A stretch of 64,000 nucleotides of DNA from Streptomyces pactum (GTDB lineage: Bacteria > Actinomycetota > Actinomycetes > Streptomycetales > Streptomycetaceae): assembly GCF_016031615.1 (NCBI RefSeq), contig NZ_JACYXC010000001.1, forward strand, positions 5,580,001 through 5,644,000, in the 5' to 3' direction. The notes under the pieces are model-generated. The model worked only from the letters and a program-made list of their open reading frames with translations, was not told the origin of the DNA and did no database searches. Below, piece after piece: positions 19,201 through 27,263 of the stretch; position 1 is the stretch's first letter, and the number at the start of each line of letters is the position of its first letter. The position numbers and the translations under genes were made by a program.

Positions 19201-20144
19201 GCGTAGTCGCCGTCGGCGTCCTGTTCACCGGTCCGGGGCGACCCGCCGGTCCGGGGCGAGGGGACCGGGGTGCCGTCACGGCCGCCGTCGGGGGTGCCAC
19301 CGGAGCCCGCCGTACCGTCGCCGGAACCGCTCTCGGCGTCCGCCGGCCCGTCCGTACGGTGACCCGGAGCGGCGTCCGCGGCGCGGTCGGCGCCGGCACC
19401 GGGGCGCTCGTCGGCCGCGGCGCCCTGTGCCGTGGCACCCCCGGGCGACGCGGAGGCCGAGGTGCCGCCCGAGGTGCTGCCCGAGGTGGAGGTCAGCAGG
19501 TCCCAGTCCGCCGACACCGCGTCCAGGAGTTCGTCGAGGGTCCGGCGGCCCGGTTCGCGCGCGGCAGCGGGCCGGGCGCCGTCCGTGGAACCCGTGGCAT
19601 CTCTGTCCCGCGGGGCCCTGGTGCCCGCGGCGTCCTGACCGGCGCCGGCGCTCTCCGGGGTGCTCCGGTCCGCCGCGTCCGCACCGCTCGCACTCCCGTC
19701 CGGGCCCGCGGACTCCCCGCCGGCGGCTGCCGCCGCACCGGTACCGCCCGCGCCACCGGTACCGCCCGCGCCACCGGAACCGCCCGTGGCACCGGAACCG
19801 CCCGTGCCACCGGTACCGCCGGTGCCGCCGGGTTCGGCCGGAACCGCGCCACCGGGCACGTGCTCGGGCGCGGCCGGGGGCGGTGTCCAGGCCGGCGGGG
19901 CGGCGTCCGGCTCCGGCGTCCCGGGGAAGGGCGCCGGGCTCCCGGTGGGCGGCGGGGGCGGAACCGGGCCGGCTCCGGAAGCCGTACCCGGCGAAGCGGC
20001 CGACGACGACGCGGCGTCCTGCGTGTACCAGGAGGGCGTGCTGTAGTCGATGGTGAACTCGCCGGTGTGCTCGGCCTCCGCGTCGGACCGATCATCGCCG
20101 GGTGTGGTTCCGCCCGTGCGGATCTCGTCCCGATCGCTGCTCAC
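16272..20144 (-). CDS. EspI-like MinD/ParA ATPase with long disordered N-terminus (T7SS-associated)
   Basis: The protein has 1290 residues. The first ~870 are Pro/Gly/Ala/Ser-rich and disordered; two copies of an amphipathic motif (MRFSSAALHRQIAEQAA and MQFSGAALRRKVAQQQAA) lie near 18.9 and 18.7 kb. The ATPase follows with a deviant Walker A, ISLKGGVGKTTTTTALG, then IDANPDAGTLGRRV, the LTDSGTGL Walker B region and IISTPSVDGASS. A Pro/Gln-rich tail closes it. This layout matches the mycobacterial ESX protein EspI (Rv3876-like) and the Streptomyces orthologue at this locus (SCO5717-like, from memory). EspI is described as an ATP-responsive modulator of ESX-1 secretion; the same role here is inference. 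The GTG at 20144 follows AGGAGG. It lies downstream of eccE on the same strand but is separated by 565 bp. Confidence 0.85.
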   Translation of the reverse strand: MSSDRDEIRTGGTTPGDDRSDAEAEHTGEFTIDYSTPSWYTQDAASSSAASPGTASGAGPVPPPPPTGSPAPFPGTPEPDAAPPAWTPPPAAPEHVPGGAVPAEPGGTGGTGGTGGSGATGGSGGAGGTGGAGGTGAAAAAGGESAGPDGSASGADAADRSTPESAGAGQDAAGTRAPRDRDATGSTDGARPAAAREPGRRTLDELLDAVSADWDLLTSTSGSTSGGTSASASPGGATAQGAAADERPGAGADRAADAAPGHRTDGPADAESGSGDGTAGSGGTPDGGRDGTPVPSPRTGGSPRTGEQDADGDYAVVIVGDRADDRSQDDDASGPEPVAADSFSFGTAETGAGRDGTPSEAVPDDAPVGTGRDGSSSGTGTGGTPAGAGRDGASADAGPEDASSVARDDAPAGAGSRATMRFSSAALHRQIAEQAAPGGADVGANGSGPAGPDSGPAPDGTLRSEGTMQFSGAALRRKVAQQQAAAAGPASGAEPQDAPPPHGPGDRPAAAWTPPPVPQGGLPPLPPDFEPATPGTGGAGAAAAPVDSWPPAPPQHGGAPQHGGVQAPGPVAGGAPDPAQAGGGSLAGQAGSWPPPVPDARGGAGPAAESGPPPAPHSPAAAGGYGFPQHQPYPQQGGQPVPGVPGGAPPAAGAPAQPGPAGGQPFPQAGPAAGPVPAGPDAPPPPGGYGFPQAGGYPGQQVPGATDGRAPEQAPGQPGPAGAGAAPGYGYPQAQGAPQDPRGGAAEQSAGAPTPYPGQPGGAGAAPGADGYGYPPQGPGAAQPGAGQPAGPADPRAGGWPAVSAEQRQRSAQAAGAPLGYTAAVELSSDRLLRSKPKPRKHTPGGSRFRIGGKKEEAERRRKLELIRTPVLSCYRIAVISLKGGVGKTTTTTALGATLATERQDKVIAIDANPDAGTLGRRVRRETGATIRDLVTAIPYLNSYMDIRRFTSQAPSGLEILANDVDPAVSTTFNDEDYRRVIEVLGKQYPIILTDSGTGLLYSAMRGVLDLADQLIIISTPSVDGASSASTTLDWLSAHGYADLVSRSLTVISGVRETGKMIKVEDIVSHFETRCRGVIVVPFDEHLAAGAEVDLEMMRPKTREAYFNLSALVAEDFIRAQQAQGLWTGDGSGQPPPHLAPPMPGQGQGQPGAYAPGQPQPAAQPGTGAQPGQQYPAGQQPYQPGQAYHPQQQYPGYPQAGAERPGTAQGGWQQPAHGVPDQGGQAAAAGHGGQVPGQPYAPQQGQGWPPQPGQEARPGQQPEGPAPQQGGEPAPGDGYGFPQPPAPPRS

Positions 20145-20709
20145 AATGCCTCCTGGTGTGGTCGAGCACCTTGAAAATGTCGTGGCGGGGCCGCCCAGTA
20201 CCGTCGGACGTCCGACTGCTCGGCCTTCCCCTCCAGGACGCCGGTGCCTGTGGGCGGGTTCTCCACCGCGCACAACAAGACTAATCACGGCGGGCGTCAA
20301 GAGGGCAGGCCCGTCCCCGCCTCCTGCCCGACCGCCGGCACCCTCCCCGGGGTCACCACACCACGACCACGGAACTCTCCGCCGACCGCGGACCACAGGC
20401 GGTCATACTCGTCAAAACGGCTACGACGGACCGGAGGTGACGGGGGTCCTGACCGGTGAAACCGCCGGCCACCTGCGCCGTCCCTCGGCTCAGGGCCCGC
20501 CGTCTCTCGGCTCACAACACGTCGGCCGCGGATCACAGGCGGTCATACCCGCCAAAACGGCTACTGCGGACCGGAGCTGACGGGGCCCTGATCGGTGAAA
20601 CCGCCGACCACCCGCGCCGACCGTCAGTCCGCCCGCTGCCGACCCTCGGCTCACGGCCCACCGACCGTCGGCCCGCCCGCCCACCCCTCGGCCCACGCCC
20701 CGCCGACGG
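20145..20709. other. Intergenic region carrying a duplicated block
   Basis: This 565-bp gap lies upstream of the EspI-like gene and contains no recognisable coding sequence. It holds the imperfect ~100-bp direct repeat listed separately and several scattered copies of the words ctcggctcac and gaccgtcagtcc. The promoter of the minus-strand EspI-like gene should lie at the low-coordinate side of 20145-20290, where an AT-richer patch (ttgaaaatgtcg, acaacaagactaatcacgg) occurs. Confidence 0.6.
20382..20620. repeat. Imperfect direct repeat, two ~100-bp copies 138 bp apart
   Basis: Copy one runs from about 20382 to 20480 and copy two from about 20521 to 20620. Both contain cacaggcggtcatac (starting at 20396 and 20534), then a caaaacggctac word, ggaccgga, and ctgacgggg/gtgacgggg followed by cggtgaaaccgcc. 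The copies differ at scattered single positions. The linker between them contains ctcggctca repeats that recur after copy two. Confidence 0.75.
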
Positions 20710-21927
20710 TCAGTCCACCCGGCGCGGTGCCCCGAGCAGACCTGACTCGGCGTCGGTCGCCTGCAGCGACACATACAGGCGACGCCCCGGAGTGCACCAG
20801 AGGGTCACCCAGTCCGGAAGGGTCGGCAGTGCCGCCACGTCCTCCCGCGGCAGGGCCATGATGCGGCCTATCTCCTCCGCCTCGTCGGGGGAGACCCGCT
20901 GTACCCCCACCAGCGCGGCGTGCTCCAGCAGCCGGGGTGCCGCCGGGCTCAGATACGGCAGCAGCGTCAGCACCGACTGCCACGGCGCCGCGGTGACCCT
21001 GCCGCGCGGTGGCCGTACCCCGCAGTCGCGGACCACCAGCACCGGGCCCCGGACGGAGGCGCCCTGTGGCCCGACCCGGCCCACCTCGTGCGTCACCATG
21101 CAGGGATGACCGCCTCCCGCGGCCTGCACCAGAGGGGCCCAGGACTGCGCGCGCCCGGTCTCGATCGCCACCCGCGCACCCGTCCCCGCCGTGCGCAGCG
21201 CCAGGATCTGCGCCGTCCACAGCCCACCGACGAGCACCACGTCGAACGGCGCCGGCCGGCTCAGTCCGAGCAGCACCGGCCGTCCCTCCGGGTCCACCCC
21301 GGCGACCACGCCGTCGTCGCCCACCGGCAGGGTGAGGGTGGAGAGCTGGTCCAGCGACACCCCGTGCCGGGCACGGCGCGGCCCGAGCAGCCCGAAGCCC
21401 AGCCGGGCCCCGCGCCGCCCGTGCGGCTCGCGCTCCGGATCCGGTTCCGGCCCGTCCCCCGCGCCGGGCACCGGGCCCGGAACGGGCTCCGGCCGCGCGG
21501 GTGCGTGGACCGCAGGGGACGGCGCCGGGGCGTGCGGGACCGCTGCCGACGCGGGCGCGTACGGTGGCATCGCGCCTCCCGCCGGCGCACCGGCGCCGGG
21601 CGGGAACGCCGTGGCACCGGGCGGACTTCCCCACGTCGGGGACGGCGCCCCCGTGATGCCCGGAGAAGGACCCACGGCGCCCGGCGGAGCCGCACCGGCG
21701 CCGGGCGGGGGCCCCACGGCCCCCGGTGCTCCTCCCGCGGTACCGGAAGGGCCCGCCGCACCGCCCGGCGTCGTCCCCGCACCGCCCGGCGGTGTCCCCG
21801 TACCGCCCGGCGGCGTCCCCGCGGCACCGGACGGGGCTCCCGTGCCGCCCGGCGGCATTCCCGTACCGCCCGGTGGGGTCGCCGCGGCCCCCGGCGGGAT
21901 CCCGTGGCCCTGCGGTGGTACCGACAT
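20710..21927 (-). CDS. Unknown ESX-locus protein, PPGG-repeat N-terminus and conserved C-terminal domain
   Basis: The protein has 405 residues. The start ATG (21927-21925) overlaps the eccE stop by one base (TGATG), so the two are co-translated. Residues 1-150 consist of PPGGTG-like repeats, a flexible low-complexity segment. The remainder, from about GARLGFGLLGPRRARHGVSLDQLSTL, is globular: it has alternating strands (VAGVDPEGRPVLLGL, DVVLVGGLWTAQILALR, RGPVLVVRDCGVRPP) and a helical end (DEAEEIGRIMALPREDVAALPTL). I do not recognise a Pfam family or catalytic motif. It appears to be a constant neighbour of eccE in streptomycetes (from memory), so an accessory function in ESX secretion is likely but unproven. 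Confidence 0.7.
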   Translation of the reverse strand: MSVPPQGHGIPPGAAATPPGGTGMPPGGTGAPSGAAGTPPGGTGTPPGGAGTTPGGAAGPSGTAGGAPGAVGPPPGAGAAPPGAVGPSPGITGAPSPTWGSPPGATAFPPGAGAPAGGAMPPYAPASAAVPHAPAPSPAVHAPARPEPVPGPVPGAGDGPEPDPEREPHGRRGARLGFGLLGPRRARHGVSLDQLSTLTLPVGDDGVVAGVDPEGRPVLLGLSRPAPFDVVLVGGLWTAQILALRTAGTGARVAIETGRAQSWAPLVQAAGGGHPCMVTHEVGRVGPQGASVRGPVLVVRDCGVRPPRGRVTAAPWQSVLTLLPYLSPAAPRLLEHAALVGVQRVSPDEAEEIGRIMALPREDVAALPTLPDWVTLWCTPGRRLYVSLQATDAESGLLGAPRRVD

Positions 21928-23354
21928 CACCGTGTCCCTCCCAGCGGCAGTGTGGCCAGCACCCCGGGCACCTGCTCGCGGTCCAGCCGGACCAGCCCCG
22001 TCCGGGCGCCGCGGGCCAGCTGCTCCAGCTCGCGCCTGGCCTGCACCAGTTCGTCGTCGCTGCGGGCGGTGATCCGCAGATGACCGCAGACGACCGCCTC
22101 GTGCCGGCCGCCCCGGCTCAGCGTCAGGCTGAACGTGGTGGCCAGCACCCGCACCGAGGTGAGCAACGAGACCAGCCCGGCCAGTGGCACCGGGCCGGAG
22201 CCCTCCCCGGCGGGACCGGCGGACCCGGCCGCCAACTGGGGCCAGCGCCCCAGCCAGTACGTGGTGTGCCGGCGGTCGTCGCACCGCCAGGTACGCGCCG
22301 TCTCCACCGTGCGCCGCACCGGCGTGCCCGCCCGCCCCGCGCCACCCGACTGCGCGGCGGACGCCGCCGCGATCGGGTCCGCGCACGCGGCCGCCGCCAC
22401 CGCCGCGACCACCCCGTCCTCGCTGAGCACCCGGGCCCGGAAGCCGGCCCCGGTGAGCCGGCTCGACAACTGGTCGGCGGCGCGCAGCAGACACCGCTGC
22501 GCCCCCTCCAGCCCGCCGCCGCGCGCCGCCACCGCCTCCGGACACAGCTCCGGATCCAGCTTCAGGGCTACCCAGGTCAGGCGCACCGCGGGCGCCCGTG
22601 TCCCGGCCTGCAGCGGCGCGTAGTTGCGGGTGGCCACCGCCTGCGGGGGCAGGTGCGCCGCCGGGGCGGGCTGGGTCTGCTGCAGGATCTGCGCGGACTC
22701 CAGCCGGATGCCGTCCACCTCCAGCGCGTCGTGCACCAGCGCCAGCGGCAGCCCGCGCTCGCCGCCCGGCGGGCGCAGTGCGGCGTCCCGCGGTTCGACC
22801 TGGAGCACCGCCGTCAGGAACGTGCCGTCCCCGATCATCCCCACCGGCCGGCGCTCCCGGTCGTGGAAGGCGTACGTGCGCAAGGCCGGTTCGCACTCGA
22901 CGGCGGGCACCAGCCCGGCGTCGGTGTCCGGCGGGACCGCCGAACTCCGCGCCCGCCGCAGACGCCGCCGCATCGCCAGCGCGGTGCCCAGCCACTCCGG
23001 CAGCGACCGGCGCCGCCGCCGGAGGACCGCCAGGCCCACCAGCGGGACGGCCACCACCGCGGCCGGGACCACCAGCACCCGGTCGGTCACCCAGGCCACC
23101 AGCAGCAGCGCGGCCGCCAGCTCCACCAGCACGATCTGCTGCAACGGCAGCGCACCGGACCGCCCGGGGCGCGACGCCACCCGCAGCACCGCCGGCCCGG
23201 GGGACGACCGCCCCGCTCCCTGCCGCGCCCCGGGCGCGCGGACCTGACCCTCCGCCGGCCGGCCGGCCGCGGACCCGCGTCCGGGCCCCCCGGTGTGCCC
23301 TGGCCACCCGGTGCCGCAGGCGCCGTGCCCCGCGCTCCCGCTGCCATCCCGCAT
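21927..23354 (-). CDS. eccE: Type VII secretion protein EccE
   Basis: EccE is a peripheral component of the actinobacterial ESX membrane complex, alongside EccB, EccC and EccD. The 475-residue product has a ~55-residue Gly/Arg-rich head. Two adjacent hydrophobic segments follow (QQIVLVELAAALLLVAWVTD and VLVVPAAVVAVPLVGLAVL), typical of the EccE N-terminal membrane anchor. The cytoplasmic domain includes RTYAFHDRERRPVGMIGDGTFL and TYWLGRWPQL. The ATG at 23354 has a GAGGGGG stretch close upstream; the spacing is short, so a nearby alternative start is possible. It overlaps the next gene and is divergent from eccB across 225 bp. Confidence 0.85.
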   Translation of the reverse strand: MRDGSGSAGHGACGTGWPGHTGGPGRGSAAGRPAEGQVRAPGARQGAGRSSPGPAVLRVASRPGRSGALPLQQIVLVELAAALLLVAWVTDRVLVVPAAVVAVPLVGLAVLRRRRRSLPEWLGTALAMRRRLRRARSSAVPPDTDAGLVPAVECEPALRTYAFHDRERRPVGMIGDGTFLTAVLQVEPRDAALRPPGGERGLPLALVHDALEVDGIRLESAQILQQTQPAPAAHLPPQAVATRNYAPLQAGTRAPAVRLTWVALKLDPELCPEAVAARGGGLEGAQRCLLRAADQLSSRLTGAGFRARVLSEDGVVAAVAAAACADPIAAASAAQSGGAGRAGTPVRRTVETARTWRCDDRRHTTYWLGRWPQLAAGSAGPAGEGSGPVPLAGLVSLLTSVRVLATTFSLTLSRGGRHEAVVCGHLRITARSDDELVQARRELEQLARGARTGLVRLDREQVPGVLATLPLGGTR

Positions 23355-23579
23355 TCCCCCTCGAACCGCCGTCTCCCCGGCCGCGCCCTCGGCGCGGCCA
23401 CCCCCTGGACCCACCCGGCCGGCCCGCGGCCCCCGCCGCGTCCGTCCGTACAACGTCGTCCTGACCCTCCGAATTCCCGTCGGGACGGGCTGTGACCGAC
23501 CCGCACGCACCGTGGTGACTCGTACACGGCATAGTAGGGGGCCGGTTGGACCAACACGGCCCGGGGGAGAGACGAACCG
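23355..23579. promoter_or_regulatory. Divergent promoter region between eccE and eccB
   Basis: The 225-bp gap separates divergently transcribed ESX operons, so both promoters must lie here or overlap the coding starts. An AT-richer stretch near 23445-23480 and the element cggcatagtag near 23528 are the best plus-strand candidates. I cannot define convincing -35/-10 pairs. Confidence 0.4.
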
Positions 23580-25139
23580 ATGGCATCGCGGCGGGACGAA
23601 CTCAACGCCTACACCTACGCGAAGAAGCGGATGATCGCCGCCTTCCTCCAGCCCACACCCGCCGGAACCGAGGAGGGCGCGCCCCGGCCGCTGCGCGCCG
23701 TCCTGCCCGGCATGATCGTCGGGGCGCTGATCCTCGCCGGCTTCGGGGCGTGGGGGATGTTCAAGCCCAAGGCACCCGAGGGCTGGGACAAACCGGCCAC
23801 CAACGTCATCATCGGCAGCGACTCCACCACCCGCTACGTGGTCCTGGTGACCAACAAGAAGGCGCAGCTCCACCCGGTCCTCAACCTCGCCTCCGCCAAA
23901 CTCCTGCTGGACCCGGGCAAGGGCAAGGTCATCAAGGTCGACGAGAAGGTGCTGGACAGCGGGGACCTCCCGCACGGCCCCACCCTCGGCATCCCCTACG
24001 CCCCGGACCGGCTGCCCGCCCCGGGCGAGGCGGGGAAGGCCAAGCGCTGGGCGGTGTGCCAGCAGCCGGGCGGCAACGGCGGCACGGTGCAGGAGGCCAC
24101 CTTCGTCTTCGCCGCCCGGGAGGCGGACCGGCGGACCGACGGCCAGCAGCGACTCCGCGGCGGCGAGGTGCTCTACGTGGAGAGCGCCCGCACCAAGGCC
24201 CGCTACCTGGTGGACGCGGCCGGCACCAAGTACCTGGTCGGCGGGGACGAATGGCGCCGGCACGCGCCCGCCGCCACCGCGGGCCACAACGACCTGCTGC
24301 TCAAGGCGCTGGTCGGCAACCGCCGCCCGCAGCACGTCACCGACGACTGGCTGGCGACGCTGCACACCGGTGACCCCGTCACCTTCCCGGAGCTGCCCGC
24401 CCCCGTCGGCACCCGCGCCGGGGTGCCGGGCCTCACCCCCGACGAGGACAGGGTCGGCATGGTGCTGCGCACCGAGACCGGCGCCGGCCCCCAGCAGTAC
24501 GTCGTGCTGCCCGGGAAGGTGGCACCGGTCTCCGACTTCACCGCCCGGCTGCTGCTCGGCTCGGAGGCGTCCAACCGGCTCGACCAGGCGGGCCGCCCCA
24601 AGGGCGTCGATCCCGGCGCCACCCGGTCCGGCGCCGTGGTCTTCCAGGGCGACCGCGACTGGCCGCGGCAGGCGGTGCGGCAGGTCAACGCCCCGTCCGG
24701 GGCCGGGGCCCGGGACACCGTGTGCAGCGTGCTCCGCGACGTCGGCCCGCGCGGCGCGACCCGGCTGAGCACCTGGGCCGGCACCGCCTTCCCCGCCACC
24801 ATCGTCGAAGGCGGCAGCCGCACCTACGTCACCCCCGGCACCGGCCTCCTCTACCGCCAGGTCGCCGGGGACCAGTCGGAGTCCGGCTCCCTGTTCCTGG
24901 TCACCGACACCGGACTGCGCTACGCGGTGCAGAACAACAGCGACAGCAGCGCCGGGAAGTCGAAGATCGGCTCCGGGGCGCAGCGTGACGGTGCCACCGG
25001 CCCCAAGGAGGGCGAGGCCCGGATCCGCCTCGGCTACAAGGACGTGGAACCGGTGCCCGTCCCCGGCCGGTGGTCGCAGTTCCTCTCCCGCGGGCCACGC
25101 CTGGACACCAACAGCGCCCAGCAGCCGCAGGGTTCCTGA
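23580..25139 (+). CDS. eccB: Type VII secretion protein EccB
   Basis: EccB is a bitopic membrane protein of the ESX core complex with a large periplasmic-side domain. The 519-residue protein begins MASRRDELNAYTYAKKRMIAAFLQP, the classical EccB start. One transmembrane helix follows at about residues 42-62 (LPGMIVGALILAGFGAWGMF). The extracytoplasmic part carries the family's repeats (VLVTNKKAQLHPVLNLASAKLLL, GTKYLVGG, TYVTPGTGLLYRQV) and two Cys residues that could form the conserved disulphide (VCQQP and VCSVL). It is the first gene of the plus-strand ESX operon; mycP follows after 20 bp. Confidence 0.93.
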   Translation: MASRRDELNAYTYAKKRMIAAFLQPTPAGTEEGAPRPLRAVLPGMIVGALILAGFGAWGMFKPKAPEGWDKPATNVIIGSDSTTRYVVLVTNKKAQLHPVLNLASAKLLLDPGKGKVIKVDEKVLDSGDLPHGPTLGIPYAPDRLPAPGEAGKAKRWAVCQQPGGNGGTVQEATFVFAAREADRRTDGQQRLRGGEVLYVESARTKARYLVDAAGTKYLVGGDEWRRHAPAATAGHNDLLLKALVGNRRPQHVTDDWLATLHTGDPVTFPELPAPVGTRAGVPGLTPDEDRVGMVLRTETGAGPQQYVVLPGKVAPVSDFTARLLLGSEASNRLDQAGRPKGVDPGATRSGAVVFQGDRDWPRQAVRQVNAPSGAGARDTVCSVLRDVGPRGATRLSTWAGTAFPATIVEGGSRTYVTPGTGLLYRQVAGDQSESGSLFLVTDTGLRYAVQNNSDSSAGKSKIGSGAQRDGATGPKEGEARIRLGYKDVEPVPVPGRWSQFLSRGPRLDTNSAQQPQGS

Positions 25140-25159
25140 GACGGAGGGGGGAGACGACC

Positions 25160-26419
25160 ATGCGGCAGACGAACCGGCCCGCGGCGCTCACCGCGGCCCT
25201 GCTCCTGACGGCCTGCGCCGCGGCCTCCGGGACCGGCCCCACCGACGATCCGCCCGCGTCCGGCGACGCGGCCCGGGGCCCGGCCCCCGCCGCGCCGGCC
25301 GGCCCGGCCCTCTCGGGCGTGGGGGAGTGCACGTACCCCATGAAGGAGCAGTACAAGGCCCGTCCCTGGGCGCTGCAACGGGTGGTGCTCGACGAACTGT
25401 GGCGCGACACCAGGGGGGAGAACGTCCGGGTCGCGGTGATCGACACCGGCGTGGACGACCGCAACCCGCAGCTGCGCGACGCGGTGGACCGGGCCGCCGG
25501 ACTGGACCTGCTCGGCAAGGGCAAGGCCAAGGACCCCACCCACGACGAGGTCGGCCACGGCACCAAGGCCGCCGGCATCATCGCCGCCCGGCCCCGCAAG
25601 GGCACCGGCTTCGTGGGACTGGCACCCCGCGCCACCATCATCCCGATCCGGCAGAACGACGAGAAGGGCAAGGGCACCACCCGGACCATGGCCACCGCCA
25701 TCCGGCACGCCATCAACCGCGAGGCCGACGTCATCAACATCTCCCAGGACACGGTGAAGCCGCTGTCCGCCGACTCCGACCTGGCCCGGGCCGTCCGCGA
25801 GGCGGTGGAGCGGGACATCGTCGTGGTGGCCTCCGCCGGGAACGACGGCCTGGACGGCAAGCGGAAGAACACCTACCCGGCCGCCTACGACGGCGTCCTG
25901 GCCGTCGCCGCCTCCGACCGCAACGACGAACGCGCGCCCTTCTCGCAGAGCGGCGACTTCATCGACGTCGCGGCGCCCGGGGTGGACATGATCTCCACCG
26001 TGCCCGGGTACGGCCACTGCGCGGACAACGGGACGTCCTTCTCGGCGCCCTACGTCGCCGGCGTGGCGGCCCTGCTCAAGGCCCGGTACCCCACCTGGAC
26101 CGCGCACCAGATCGTCACCCAGATCCAGCAGACCGCGGACCGGGTGATCGACGGCCACGACCCGTACATCGGCTGGGGCGTGGTCAACCCGGTCCGGGCC
26201 CTGCAGGAGGACGCCGGCCGCCCCATCGACAAGGTCACCCCGGACCGGGGACCGGCCGCCGGCGTCACCGCGCCCCGGCCCGCGGCCCTCACCCTGGGCG
26301 AGACCCCCCAGGAGCGCAGGGCGCGGCTGGCGACGTACGCCATGGGCGTGACCGCCGTCCTGGTGGCCGTCGTGGCCGGCACCGCCACCGTGGCCCGGGA
26401 CCGGCGCCGCCGCTCCTGA
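25160..26419 (+). CDS. mycP: Mycosin (type VII secretion-associated subtilisin protease), copy 1
   Basis: Mycosins are membrane-anchored S8 proteases required for ESX stability and substrate processing. This 419-residue copy has the full triad: Asp95 in VAVIDTG, His133 in GHGTKAAG and Ser293 in NGTSFSAPYVAG. A C-terminal transmembrane helix (GVTAVLVAVVAGTATVA) is followed by a basic tail (RDRRRRS). The signal peptide ends LLLTACAAASG, which fits a lipobox (LTAC), so the mature N-terminus may be lipidated as well as anchored at its C-terminus. The ATG at 25160 follows a GGAGGGGGGAG ribosome site, 20 bp after eccB, so the two genes form one operon. Confidence 0.93.
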   Translation: MRQTNRPAALTAALLLTACAAASGTGPTDDPPASGDAARGPAPAAPAGPALSGVGECTYPMKEQYKARPWALQRVVLDELWRDTRGENVRVAVIDTGVDDRNPQLRDAVDRAAGLDLLGKGKAKDPTHDEVGHGTKAAGIIAARPRKGTGFVGLAPRATIIPIRQNDEKGKGTTRTMATAIRHAINREADVINISQDTVKPLSADSDLARAVREAVERDIVVVASAGNDGLDGKRKNTYPAAYDGVLAVAASDRNDERAPFSQSGDFIDVAAPGVDMISTVPGYGHCADNGTSFSAPYVAGVAALLKARYPTWTAHQIVTQIQQTADRVIDGHDPYIGWGVVNPVRALQEDAGRPIDKVTPDRGPAAGVTAPRPAALTLGETPQERRARLATYAMGVTAVLVAVVAGTATVARDRRRRS

Positions 26420-26607
26420 CCCGCCCGGCCGGCTCCGTGGCACCCGCGGCCGCCGAGGCGCCCGCGCGCCCCTGACACGCCCCCGTGGAAGGCCGGCCGG
26501 CGGTGCCCCGGCGCCAACCCGGCCGTACGAGGGGCGGGTTCACCCCGGGCCGGGACGGGTTCATCCCGGGCGCCGGCGGGCCCGCCCCGGCCGTCGTACC
26601 CGGCCGG

Positions 26608-26627
26608 TCTGAGTACGCGTACTCAGA
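26608..26627. promoter_or_regulatory. 20-bp perfect palindrome, candidate operator
   Basis: TCTGAGTACGCGTACTCAGA is a perfect dyad with no spacer, located about 71 bp upstream of the -35 candidate at 26698. A symmetric site of this length upstream of a promoter is typical of a dimeric repressor or activator. I cannot name the regulator from the sequence. Confidence 0.55.
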
Positions 26628-26697
26628 TGAACGACTCAGCTTCGACAGCGCGTCGCGAATGTCCCGGAATCGCCGGGAGCCCGGTAGGGATTTGTAG

Positions 26698-26726
26698 TTG
26701 GTCGGTCACGCTCAGGGGTCTACAGT
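26698..26726 (+). promoter_or_regulatory. Candidate HrdB-type promoter for the ESX substrate genes
   Basis: TTGGTC (26698-26703), a 17-bp spacer and TACAGT (26721-26726) fit a primary-sigma promoter. Transcription would start near 26733, leaving a leader of about 38 nt before the ATG at 26771. Confidence 0.5.
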
Positions 26727-26770
26727 GGCCGTCGAAGCCATCTACGCCGTTAGGGGAGAGCGGAGTAGTG

Positions 26771-27247
26771 ATGAGCAGGCATGAGGAGCCGGGCGACCGG
26801 CGCGCCCATGGCGATCCTGATTTCCAGCGCGAGGTCGAGTCCCTCCTGGACTTCAAACGGCAGATCGACCGCATCGTGGCAGATCTGGGGGATTCGCCGG
26901 CAGCACAGGGGGAGATCAGCCGGCAGAGCATCGTCCGGTCCGCATTCGGACAGGGCTTCGCCGCCGCCGACGACCTCGCGGCCGCGTACGACGCCGTGCA
27001 CCGGCGCCTGGAGAAGTTCTCCGAAACCCTCGGGGAACAACTGGAGGCGCTGGGCATCGCGGTGCAGATCGCGGACCGTGGCTACGACGGTGTGGAGGCG
27101 GACCAGGTGGAGCGCTTCCGCCGGCTGCAGAAGAAGACCCGCGACGACTATCCCGAGCTGTACGAGACCGCACCCGGGACCGAGGAGCCCGAGCCCGCGG
27201 CCCAGGGCACCGGTGACACCGCCGGCGCCGGCGGCGACTTCAGCTGA
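26771..27247 (+). CDS. Helical ESX-locus protein, T7SS substrate candidate
   Basis: The protein has 158 residues, is predicted helical and rich in Ala, Glu, Asp and Arg. The core FGQGFAAADDLAAAYDAVHRRLEKF and GEQLEALGIAVQIADRGYDGVEADQ resembles WXG100-superfamily hairpins, but no WxG turn is present. YDGVE fits the YxxxD/E secretion signal of ESX substrates. The tail after about residue 130 is acidic and Gly/Ala-rich. The start is ATG 26771 (a GTG at 26768 is equally possible) behind GGAGAGCGGAG. The next gene begins 17 bp downstream with a ribosome site overlapping this stop, so they are probably co-expressed. I do not recognise a named family. Confidence 0.7.
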   Translation: MSRHEEPGDRRAHGDPDFQREVESLLDFKRQIDRIVADLGDSPAAQGEISRQSIVRSAFGQGFAAADDLAAAYDAVHRRLEKFSETLGEQLEALGIAVQIADRGYDGVEADQVERFRRLQKKTRDDYPELYETAPGTEEPEPAAQGTGDTAGAGGDFS

Positions 27248-27263
27248 CGGAGGAAGAGAACCC

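Larger units (their letters stand above)
26420..26770. other. Intergenic region upstream of the ESX substrate genes
   Basis: The first half is GC-rich without recognisable features. The second half becomes AT-richer and holds the 20-bp palindrome at 26608-26627 and the promoter candidate at 26698-26726, so a separate transcription unit for the substrate genes probably begins here. Confidence 0.6.

Noticed and set aside
26627..26770. Upstream extension of the helical ESX gene to 26627
   Set aside because: It would overlap the promoter candidate and the palindrome edge, and the extra residues look non-coding.
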